From contig JAKAHE010000104.1 of the NCBI GenBank assembly GCA_021815285.1, forward strand, positions 1-7,566: a stretch of 7,566 bases of DNA, given 5' to 3'. Shown here piece by piece: positions 1-5,377 of this stretch. The notes beneath the pieces were generated by a model. It searched no databases and was not told the origin of the DNA. It saw only the letters and a program-made list of their open reading frames with translations. The stretch is from Nitrospirota bacterium. Lineage in GTDB: Bacteria > Nitrospirota > JACRHJ01. Position numbers and translations under genes: made by a program. Within the stretch, counting starts at the first letter, position 1, and each line of letters begins with the position of its first letter.

Positions 1-232
1 ATTTCTGCAGGACGGATTTTGCGCCGTCGAGCTGATTTACCATCATCGCCTGTTCGATGTCCCGGACAAGCGTTTTCTTTACTATGCTGTCGGATTCGTT
101 GATGGTTTGGGAGAACTGCGAGGCAAGCGCGAACTGCTTCAGTATTATGACCATCCCCACAAACAGGGGGATGAGAAGCATGGCGGCAATCGTCCAGACG
201 GTGATCCTGGTGCGAAGGCTTTTAAATTTCAT
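1..232 (-). CDS. Membrane sensor/receptor protein, N-terminal fragment (cut by the window edge)
   Basis: The minus strand reads from an ATG at 232 through 77 open codons to the left edge, so only the N-terminus is present. It begins MKFKSLRTRITVWTIAAMLL: a basic cytoplasmic stretch, then one hydrophobic segment at about residues 11-31 that should act as an uncleaved signal anchor. The following polar, helical stretch (about 32-77) has the look of the extracytoplasmic sensor part of chemoreceptors, histidine kinases or diguanylate cyclases, including a segment around RDIEQAMMVNQLDGAKSVLQ that resembles ligand-sensing helices of such proteins. The output domain is outside the window, so its class cannot be told. 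A weak AAGGG lies about 8 bases before the ATG, and a near-consensus promoter lies just upstream. That promoter makes it a separate unit from the glycosyltransferase pair behind it. The receptor-like call is an inference from architecture, not from a catalytic motif. Confidence 0.7.
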   Translation of the reverse strand, partial: MKFKSLRTRITVWTIAAMLLIPLFVGMVIILKQFALASQFSQTINESDSIVKKTLVRDIEQAMMVNQLDGAKSVLQK

Positions 233-255
233 GCACTTTGCCCTTGAATACCGAC

Positions 256-285
256 ATTATAAAGACGTTTTAAAATATAAGTCAA
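256..285 (-). promoter_or_regulatory. Sigma70-type promoter of the left-edge sensor gene
   Basis: On the minus strand, TTGACT (280-285) and TATAAT (256-261) are separated by 18 bases. The -35 matches 5 of 6 consensus positions and the -10 matches all 6. Transcription should start near base 249, giving a leader of about 17 bases before the ATG at 232. It sits in the 96-base gap after the GT2 gene. I saw no convincing terminator in that gap. Confidence 0.65.
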
Positions 286-328
286 GACATTTATTAAGGA
301 ATGATAATCCGGAATTCAGCGCGGGAAG

Positions 329-1117
329 CTAATGTGCATCGTCTTCTATAACTTTCTTGGTTTTTACCATAATCTTGGAAACCGCGGCGCCGGCATACGC
401 GCCGTTTAAATCGTTCCAGCGTATTTTCAAAAGGTCTATAAGCATATTAAGAGAATCGGAAAATATCCGGATGCTTGTTTTTCTCGGATTCTGAAGGGAT
501 ATGGGGAGTTCTTTTATCGTGCAGTGCAGTTTGCTGGCAATAAAGATAAGCTCGGCATCAAAGGCGAATCTCCTGGTGCGCATTAACGGGAATATCTTCC
601 TTGCGCACTTTCCGTGAAAGAGCTTGAAGCCGCACTGCGTGTCTTTTATATTGTAATTGTTTATGATAACCATCCTTATCAGCCTGAAAACGCGCTCCAT
701 TATCTTCCTGTACCACAGCACAGGCTCAAGGATTTTGAGGCCGGGCACGAATCTCGATGCTATTACCATGTCCGTTCCAGAGGAAGCCTCTGCCATGAAC
801 TTATCCAGCTCTTCGATCGGTATGGCAAGGTCGGCGTCCAGGAATAATACGAAGTCGAACCGGCTTGCCGCAACGCCGTCTTTTACCGCATGGCCCTTGC
901 CCTCGTTTGTTTCCTTGTTTAAGGCGATTATTCCAAAACTTTCGCGCGCCTTTTCAAGCTCGCCCCAGGTATTGTCCCGGCTGCCGTCATTTACGGCTAT
1001 AATCTCGTAGCGGGCAAATCTTCCGTCGAGATAATTTCTTATTTTCTCTATATTTTTATAGATTGTCCCGGACTCGTTAAAGCACGGTATGACGACGGAA
1101 ATCGAGGTCTTTTTCAT
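329..1117 (-). CDS. GT2 glycosyltransferase, ALG5/DPM1-like polyprenyl-phosphate sugar transferase
   Basis: This 262-residue GT-A fold enzyme should transfer a hexose from a nucleotide sugar (UDP-glucose or GDP-mannose type) to polyprenyl phosphate on the cytoplasmic membrane face. Visible motifs in order: N-terminal strand SVVIPCFNES (7-16), VNDGSRD (42-48) for nucleotide binding, EGKGHAV (72-78), the metal-binding DAD (94-96), IASRF (119-123), TQCGFKLF (160-167), typical of the ALG5/DPM1 branch, and FDAEL (186-190). No C-terminal transmembrane pair is visible, so it is soluble or peripheral, unlike ArnC/GtrB-type enzymes. Start choice: ATG at 1117 has GAGA about 9 bases upstream. An in-frame TTG at 1126 overlaps the stop of the preceding gene by 4 bases but lacks a Shine-Dalgarno. 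Five bases or fewer separate it from the GT39 gene, so the two are very likely cotranscribed and act in sequence. The exact sugar is unknown. Confidence 0.88.
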   Translation of the reverse strand: MKKTSISVVIPCFNESGTIYKNIEKIRNYLDGRFARYEIIAVNDGSRDNTWGELEKARESFGIIALNKETNEGKGHAVKDGVAASRFDFVLFLDADLAIPIEELDKFMAEASSGTDMVIASRFVPGLKILEPVLWYRKIMERVFRLIRMVIINNYNIKDTQCGFKLFHGKCARKIFPLMRTRRFAFDAELIFIASKLHCTIKELPISLQNPRKTSIRIFSDSLNMLIDLLKIRWNDLNGAYAGAAVSKIMVKTKKVIEDDAH

Positions 1118-1122
1118 CGGAT

Positions 1123-2817
1123 TCAATCTCTTTTCGAGGTTTCGGTGTTGCAGATAACAGCCCCGGAACCATGATATATAACACGCGATGGCGCCGAAAT
1201 CAAGCTAATAAGGTTATCCGGTTTGCTCCTTCCCGCTAAAAATACCCTGGCGCCTGATTTCCACAAATCCTTAAACTCATGGTTATTTATAATAAAATTG
1301 GCCCTGTCGTTGAAAACCGAAGGCACCATCGGGTAAACGCCGTCTCTTAAAATAATCACCTTTCTGCCGGTATAGTAGCAGTAAACGGCGCTGTATTCGT
1401 ATTCCTCCCGCGCCTGCACGACAAGCAGATCCCCTGGCTTAAGGAACTTCGCCGCCGTTTTTGCAAGATTCGCATCGGACATCTCCGGCAGTAGCGCGTC
1501 GAGCGCGGGCTTGGTCCCTGCGCATAGCACAATGCCTATGATAAGCACTGAGGCAAAGGCCGCCCTGAATTTGCTTTTCCGGACAAAAATAAACGACGCC
1601 AGTCCGCCTGCGCAGAGTGATATAAAGCATATTTCCGCAATGACCAGCAGCGTCCTGCCGTGATGCGCCGGAATATCCGCCGAGAATTTATTGAATAAAA
1701 AAGGCGCGGCAGCCGCACCCGCGACCCCAATTAAGAGTAATAAAATGCTCCCTGCCGCCGCCGGTATGCTTGAGAATGGTTCGGTCGCCGATATGCCTGA
1801 AGCCGGTCTACCGGTTTCCGCGAGCGCCGCCAGATAACCCCCCACGAGTATCGCAAGCGGCGGCAGGAGCGGTATCTGGTAATATTCCATCTTCTGTGAG
1901 GACAGCAGGAGGAATGCGAGGCCCCCAAGCCCCCAGTAAAGCGCAATGCGCAGGTTCGCGTCCCGCTTCCTGACGGACATCCTGGCCCCCTGTAATAGAA
2001 ATACTGCCCATGGCATCATCCAGGCAAGGGTAATCAGGAAGAATAACGGCGAACTGATACTGTCCCAATCGGGCGGGACGCGCTCGTTGAAGAACCTCAG
2101 CACCTGCTCGTTTATTATAAAATCATACAGAAAGCCGGGGTTTCTCAGATCCATGAGGATGTGCCAGGGTACGGTAATTGCGAGGGCCACGGCTATTGCG
2201 GGAATACTGAAAAGATTTTTCAGCATGTCCCGCCTTCGCTCCACAACTATAAAAGCGGCAAAGGCTATTCCTGGAAATATAAGCCCCAGAAAGCCTTTCG
2301 TCATCACAGCCATGGCAAGCGAGGCCCAGAGTCCGAAAGTCCTGTTTTTTCCGTCGGATATTTTAAGAAAGTAATATACTGCGCATGCCGTGAAGAATCC
2401 GAGGGGCACGTCCGGAAGGAGCTCTGCGGTATGGAAAACGAAGCCGTAAGACGTCGCAAGGACGCCTGCGGTCATAAGCCCTGATAGTCTTGAGGAGCGG
2501 GAGGCGATTTTATATGCGAAGACGACGGTGCCCGCAGCGAAAAGGGCCTGCGGAACCCTGGGGCCGAAGTGATGCCCGAAGAGCCATATCGACAGGGCGT
2601 TTGCCCAGAAGAAAAGCGGCGGCTTGAAGATAAAAGGAGCGTAATTAAGCGTGGGGTAAAGGAAATCCCTCGATTCCAGCATCTCCCGGGGCACCTCGGC
2701 ATACATCGCCTCGGCGTTCCATAGCGGGTGCAGGCTGAACAAGAGATAAGATATGGATAAGGCTATAAAAATGAAGGCGGCCACAAATATGCCGCCCTGG
2801 TTTTTCGTCTCCGTCAT
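1123..2817 (-). CDS. ArnT-like GT39/PMT-family membrane glycosyltransferase
   Basis: A 564-residue polytopic membrane enzyme of the ArnT/PMT type, which moves a sugar from a polyprenyl-phosphate carrier to an acceptor outside the cytoplasmic membrane. Visible features: first membrane helix about 9-29, a periplasmic loop with AMYAEVPREMLES (37-49), FKPPLFFW (64-71), LLPDVPLGFF (133-142) with the conserved Asp136, VMTKGFL (171-177), the LRNPGFLYDF...RFF loop (224-243), SSQKMEYYQIPLLPPLAIL (306-324), further helices to about 435, then a soluble C-terminal domain (about 440-564). Family lengths of 500-600 fit. Compared with E. coli ArnT as I recall it, the first acidic position of the loop motif DE is Ala35, the Glu before the KPP lysine is Phe64, and the His of the EHIQRF loop is Gln238, while Lys65 is kept. 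Acceptor (lipid A, protein or polymer) and sugar are unknown, so I do not call it arnT. The ATG has only a weak GGA nearby. Confidence 0.85.
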   Translation of the reverse strand: MTETKNQGGIFVAAFIFIALSISYLLFSLHPLWNAEAMYAEVPREMLESRDFLYPTLNYAPFIFKPPLFFWANALSIWLFGHHFGPRVPQALFAAGTVVFAYKIASRSSRLSGLMTAGVLATSYGFVFHTAELLPDVPLGFFTACAVYYFLKISDGKNRTFGLWASLAMAVMTKGFLGLIFPGIAFAAFIVVERRRDMLKNLFSIPAIAVALAITVPWHILMDLRNPGFLYDFIINEQVLRFFNERVPPDWDSISSPLFFLITLAWMMPWAVFLLQGARMSVRKRDANLRIALYWGLGGLAFLLLSSQKMEYYQIPLLPPLAILVGGYLAALAETGRPASGISATEPFSSIPAAAGSILLLLIGVAGAAAAPFLFNKFSADIPAHHGRTLLVIAEICFISLCAGGLASFIFVRKSKFRAAFASVLIIGIVLCAGTKPALDALLPEMSDANLAKTAAKFLKPGDLLVVQAREEYEYSAVYCYYTGRKVIILRDGVYPMVPSVFNDRANFIINNHEFKDLWKSGARVFLAGRSKPDNLISLISAPSRVIYHGSGAVICNTETSKRD

Positions 2818-2891
2818 TCCTACAAGGCGTTTGCCCCAGATGTTCGTGGTTTTTTAAGTGGCTACCTCATCAATCAAGCAAAACCTTCATA

Positions 2892-2939
2892 GGATAGCAG
2901 AAAAAAATAACCCAGTCCAGCCGTTTTTTATGCTATACC
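2892..2939. repeat. Imperfect inverted repeat with A/T tracts overlapping the DUF2892 stop; possible terminator
   Basis: GGATAGCA (2892-2899) plus an A tract (2901-2907) faces a T tract (2924-2929) plus TGCTATACC (2931-2939). Pairing gives about 14 base pairs with one G/A mismatch and one bulged A, around a 17-base G+C-rich loop (2907-2923). The right arm contains the stop codon of the DUF2892 gene (2933-2935). On the minus strand the transcript ends in a run of seven T, so it could end DUF2892 transcription before the glycosyltransferase genes. It is not a textbook terminator, because the T run lies inside the stem and the outer stem is A+T-rich. Confidence 0.4.
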
Positions 2940-3202
2940 GGCAAATGCCTGTGCGTCTCCCCGACCTTGCAGGCCGCGCAGGAATTATGTCTCATAAGAG
3001 CGTTTAAAGGGCACCATGAGAATATGCCGGTAAGAAATACGATTCCCCCCGCGAAGGCCAGAATAAGGCCTGCAATCGTCGTAGCGGCGATTTCGGAGAC
3101 AAATATCGCATAACCCCGCAACACGAGCCAGCCGACGATAAACAAGACCAGCCCGCCGATAAGCCGGGTAAGCTTTTCCTGTCTGCCCATATTGTGTTTC
3201 AT
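2933..3202 (-). CDS. DUF2892-family small inner-membrane protein with Cys/His-rich tail
   Basis: An 89-residue protein with two predicted membrane helices (about 12-34 and 38-62) separated by a short turn, followed by the WCPLNALM motif (63-70) that is typical of DUF2892 proteins (the membrane part also found at the C-terminus of YgaP-type rhodanese proteins). The molecular role of the family is poorly defined. The start is set at ATG 3202 because AGAGGTG lies 6 bases upstream on the minus strand. A GTG at 3211 in frame would put that Shine-Dalgarno inside the gene, and a later ATG at 3190 has no good site. After the CP motif there is a tail with Cys75, Cys78, His84 and His86 (CAAC and HRH), which could bind metal or be redox active; that is inference. 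It is transcribed divergently from the DoxX gene 80 bases away. Confidence 0.75.
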   Translation of the reverse strand: MKHNMGRQEKLTRLIGGLVLFIVGWLVLRGYAIFVSEIAATTIAGLILAFAGGIVFLTGIFSWCPLNALMRHNSCAACKVGETHRHLPV

Positions 3203-3208
3203 TTCCCG

Positions 3209-3215
3209 CACCTCT
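3209..3215 (-). promoter_or_regulatory. Ribosome binding site of the DUF2892 gene
   Basis: AGAGGTG on the minus strand, 6 bases before the ATG at 3202. It decides the start codon against the in-frame GTG at 3211, which would overlap it. Confidence 0.6.
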
Positions 3216-3226
3216 TTCCATTATCC

Positions 3227-3238
3227 ATAATTAATTAT
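3227..3238. repeat. Perfect 12-base palindrome in the DUF2892/doxX divergent region
   Basis: ATAATTAATTAT is identical to its reverse complement. It covers most of the minus-strand -10 element and reaches the predicted DUF2892 start point, a position where a dimeric regulator could block transcription. Being purely A+T, it may be chance, so the operator role is only a suggestion. Confidence 0.35.
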
Positions 3239-3242
3239 ATCA
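3234..3242 (-). promoter_or_regulatory. Extended -10 promoter of the DUF2892 gene
   Basis: The minus strand reads TGATATAAT, a perfect extended -10 (TGn plus TATAAT), about 31 bases before the ATG at 3202. No recognisable TTGACA lies 16-18 bases upstream, which fits promoters that depend on the extended -10. The predicted start is near 3227, leaving a leader of about 25 bases that holds the Shine-Dalgarno. Confidence 0.5.
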
Positions 3243-3250
3243 TCTTTTTG

Positions 3251-3256
3251 TATGAT
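3251..3256 (+). promoter_or_regulatory. Possible -10 element of the DoxX gene
   Basis: TATGAT matches 5 of 6 positions of the -10 consensus and would start transcription near 3263, just before the ribosome binding site. The bases at the -35 distance are A+T-rich and do not match TTGACA, so this rests on the -10 alone. Confidence 0.25.
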
Positions 3257-3268
3257 AGAATTAACAGG

Positions 3269-3277
3269 AAGGAGGTG
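3269..3277 (+). promoter_or_regulatory. Full-strength ribosome binding site of the DoxX gene
   Basis: AAGGAGGTG is complementary over nine bases to the usual 3' end of 16S rRNA and lies 5 bases before ATG 3283. It is by far the strongest Shine-Dalgarno in the window and fixes the doxX start. Confidence 0.8.
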
Positions 3278-3282
3278 CTTAT

Positions 3283-3732
3283 ATGCTTAGAAAACTGTTT
3301 CTGACGGATGATACGTGGGCGATGCTGATTTTAAGGCTCGCGCTGGGTACAGTATTCCTGGCTCACGGCTCGCAGAAGGTTCTGGGGCTCTTCGGCGGGC
3401 CGGGTTTGTCTCAGACATTCAAGATGTTTTCCGCCATGGGTATTCCGCCTTTTTTTACCGCGCTCGATGTAGCCGCCGAGTTCCTTGGAGCTTTTTTCCT
3501 TATAATCGGATTTCTTACGCGCATTTCCGCACTTGGGATTGCGGCGGTGATGGTTGTCGCGGTATACATGGTGCATTGGCATAACGGCTTTTTTATGAAC
3601 TGGTTTGGCCGGATGCCCGCGGGGAAGGAGGGTTTTGAGTATCATATCCTGGCATTCGGGGCGGCAATTGCGCTTGTTTTCAAGGGCGGCGGAAAGCTTT
3701 CCGTAGACATGGCCGTGGCCGGGAAACTTTAG
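3283..3732 (+). CDS. DoxX-family integral membrane protein
   Basis: A 149-residue protein with four predicted membrane helices (about 12-32, 56-76, 80-99 and 119-134), the usual length and topology of DoxX proteins. Family hallmarks visible: LRLALGTVFLAHGSQK (17-32) in the first helix, an FGGPGL turn (37-42), AAEFLGAFFLIIGFLTR (64-80), and GFEYHILAF (117-125) before the last helix. DoxX was first named for a subunit of an archaeal thiosulfate:quinone oxidoreductase. Bacterial relatives are linked to thiol and oxidative stress or have no known role, so no reaction is assigned. It is a stand-alone gene: divergent from DUF2892 and convergent with the histidine kinase, whose stop codon begins 12 bases after its own. 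Strong translation is suggested by the perfect Shine-Dalgarno. Confidence 0.88.
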   Translation: MLRKLFLTDDTWAMLILRLALGTVFLAHGSQKVLGLFGGPGLSQTFKMFSAMGIPPFFTALDVAAEFLGAFFLIIGFLTRISALGIAAVMVVAVYMVHWHNGFFMNWFGRMPAGKEGFEYHILAFGAAIALVFKGGGKLSVDMAVAGKL

Positions 3733-3744
3733 AATTCCTCGGAA

Positions 3745-5157
3745 TTATGCGGCCTTATTCTTCTGCCGCAGAGGGATTACAAGCTTGAACGCGCTTCCCG
3801 CACTCGGTTCGCTTTCCAGTATAATCTCGCCGTTGTGAGCCTCCGCTATAGCTTTTACTATCGCCAGGCCCAGCCCGGCGCCCTTTATTCCGGCAGCCAT
3901 GCGGGAGCGGTAATGTTTTTGGAAAATGTTATTTCGCTCTTCCGGTCTTATGCCGGGCCCGCTGTCGCGTACCGTGACCGTAAAATCCATTTCGGAGGCC
4001 TCCAGCGACACCAGTATCCTTCCGCCCTCCGGGGTGTATTTTATGGCATTCTGGATGAGGTTCGAGGCGGCTCTTCCGAACTGCTTTCTGTCTACCATTG
4101 CCATCGGCGTATCCGCGAAAGCGAATTTAAGGCTCAGTTTTTTCTTCTCGGCCAGAGGGACGAAGTCCTTTTCTAGTTCTCTTAAAATATCCGCAATCTC
4201 CTCCGTTTTCAGATTAACCTGAAGCTTTCCCGCCTCAGACCTGTAAACGGTCAGGTAATCCTCCACCATATCCTGCATTCTATAGCCGTTATGCATGATT
4301 GTCGCGAGTATTTCCCGCTTTTCTTCGGTGCTGATTGCGCTTTCCCTGTTTAACAGCAGTTCGGCATAACCCGTTATTACCGTCAGGGGGGATTTCAGAT
4401 CATGAGTGATCATCGCGGCCAGGTCTTCCCTTTCCTGTTCCATGGCCTTGCGCGTTGCCAGTTCTATGTTCAGATGCTCAATTTCCATTTCGACGCGCTT
4501 CTTTTCCGTGAGGTCAGTCATTGTCGCCAGGACGCCGATAATCTTCCCATTCTCGTCCCTTAGCGGCACCCTTGACGCCAGCGCCTGAATTACATTCCCG
4601 TCTTTTTTCCTCCGGGAAACCTCCAGGTTTATCATCGACTCACCCTGTAGAACCGTCGCAAAATTTTTTTTAAAGTCTTCCGTGTTTCCCTCTATCAAAG
4701 GATAATGACGGCCTTTTACCTCTTCCGACGTGTAGCCGAAAATCTCCCTCGCGCCCCGGTTCCATTCAAGGACATTTCCTTCCGGGTCCAGCGCTACTAT
4801 TGCCACGGGCGCGCTTTCAAAGATGGCCTGTAACATAGCATTCACTCCGGCAAGCTTATTCAAGGCCCGCTTTCTCTGGAGCAGGGTTGCAAGGATCCAC
4901 CAGCCTGCCGTGAGCGTCAATATCCTGTGGATTTCGCTGTATACCGGATATTTGGGAGCCGACGCAAGAAAATATCCCGCGATCACGAAAATTGTTATGA
5001 TGCCCGTAACGGCTATGGCGAATCTCTTCCCCGCAAACAGGCCCGCAATGATGATGGGGAAGAGATACAGGAGTGAGACGGACATCCCATGGGGGGTTAG
5101 CAGGTCGTATATGAATACAAAGACTAAAAGGATTATTACGAATACGTTTTTTGCCAT
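3745..5157 (-). CDS. Membrane-bound PAS-domain sensor histidine kinase
   Basis: A 470-residue hybrid of membrane sensor, PAS domain and kinase. Order: four hydrophobic segments (about 4-20, 27-42, 45-65, 78-93), forming an N-terminal membrane module seen in other PAS kinases (YDLLTPHGMSVSLLYLFP). Then a PAS fold (about 106-218, ending in the LTEKKR coil), a coiled linker (about 218-247), a HisKA domain with THDLKSP (251-257, phospho-acceptor His252), and HATPase_c with N box NLIQNAIKYT (366-375), G1 DSGPGI (398-403) and G2 GAGLGLAIVK (426-435). All catalytic motifs are intact, so it should autophosphorylate. No response regulator or receiver domain is in the window, making it an orphan here. 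Start: ATG 5157 has GGGGA 4 bases upstream. A TTG at 5172 has none. The stimulus is unknown; the divergent flavin reductase makes a redox signal conceivable but unproven. Confidence 0.92.
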   Translation of the reverse strand: MAKNVFVIILLVFVFIYDLLTPHGMSVSLLYLFPIIIAGLFAGKRFAIAVTGIITIFVIAGYFLASAPKYPVYSEIHRILTLTAGWWILATLLQRKRALNKLAGVNAMLQAIFESAPVAIVALDPEGNVLEWNRGAREIFGYTSEEVKGRHYPLIEGNTEDFKKNFATVLQGESMINLEVSRRKKDGNVIQALASRVPLRDENGKIIGVLATMTDLTEKKRVEMEIEHLNIELATRKAMEQEREDLAAMITHDLKSPLTVITGYAELLLNRESAISTEEKREILATIMHNGYRMQDMVEDYLTVYRSEAGKLQVNLKTEEIADILRELEKDFVPLAEKKKLSLKFAFADTPMAMVDRKQFGRAASNLIQNAIKYTPEGGRILVSLEASEMDFTVTVRDSGPGIRPEERNNIFQKHYRSRMAAGIKGAGLGLAIVKAIAEAHNGEIILESEPSAGSAFKLVIPLRQKNKAA

Positions 5158-5204
5158 GACGTCCCCATGCAATCGAACATACTGAAACTTATTGTATATT
5201 CATT

Positions 5205-5213
5205 ATTATATCA
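5205..5213 (-). promoter_or_regulatory. Extended -10 promoter of the histidine kinase gene
   Basis: The minus strand reads TGATATAAT, a perfect extended -10, about 48 bases before ATG 5157. The -35 distance falls in a T-rich stretch (TGTTTT) that barely resembles TTGACA. The predicted start is near 5198. The same nine bases serve the DUF2892 gene. Confidence 0.5.
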
Positions 5214-5242
5214 GGAAAAAACAAGAAAAAACAGAACTATGG

Positions 5243-5271
5243 TTGACAGGCGAACCTCTTCGGATTACTCT
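5243..5271 (+). promoter_or_regulatory. Possible promoter of the flavin reductase gene
   Basis: TTGACA (5243-5248) is a perfect -35 hexamer on the correct strand, about 130 bases before the gene. At 17 bases spacing the -10 is TACTCT, which matches only 3 of 6 positions. A TTTAAT (5272-5277) is better but sits 23 bases away. The -35 is clear and the -10 is not. Confidence 0.3.
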
Positions 5272-5318
5272 TTTAATATGCAGATTGTAGCCGATAGATT
5301 TACAGGTGTTTTTGATGA

Positions 5319-5343
5319 ATCCCCGGCAGCCTGAAGCGGGGAT
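5319..5343 (+). promoter_or_regulatory. Leader hairpin upstream of the flavin reductase gene
   Basis: ATCCCCG (5319-5325) pairs perfectly with CGGGGAT (5337-5343) over seven base pairs with an 11-base loop. It ends 34 bases before the ATG. No T run follows on either strand, so it is not an intrinsic terminator. It does not match a riboswitch class that I can recognise. It could stabilise or control the leader mRNA, or be incidental. Confidence 0.4.
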
Positions 5344-5377
5344 ATGATTGGCGGTGAGAAGAAGGGAGCGTGTAATT

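Noticed and set aside
57..332. Open frame on the plus strand at the left end
   Set aside because: It is antisense to the membrane-anchor gene and runs through that gene's promoter; the product has no domain-like features.
614..1010. Two plus-strand frames inside the GT2 gene
   Set aside because: They are shadows of the GT2 reading frame, whose motifs are unambiguous.
1731..2374. Frames on both strands inside the GT39 gene
   Set aside because: Their products are rich in Arg, Ser and Pro as expected of off-frame reading, and they overlap conserved GT39 motifs.
1123..2817. Naming the GT39 gene arnT and proposing a polymyxin-resistance locus
   Set aside because: No other aminoarabinose-pathway gene is present, the partner GT2 is ALG5-like rather than ArnC-like, and key ArnT residues differ.
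2818..2891. Possible cyclic-di-GMP-type riboswitch or promoter ahead of the GT39 gene (GGGGCAAAC near the start)
   Set aside because: Only a short resemblance to one conserved block; the rest of the conserved core and helices are missing. TTGATT in this stretch has no acceptable -10 at the right distance.
3733..3746. AATTCC-TC-GGAATT inverted repeat as a bidirectional terminator of doxX and the kinase
   Set aside because: The usable stem is only five base pairs, mostly A-T, with no T run on either side.
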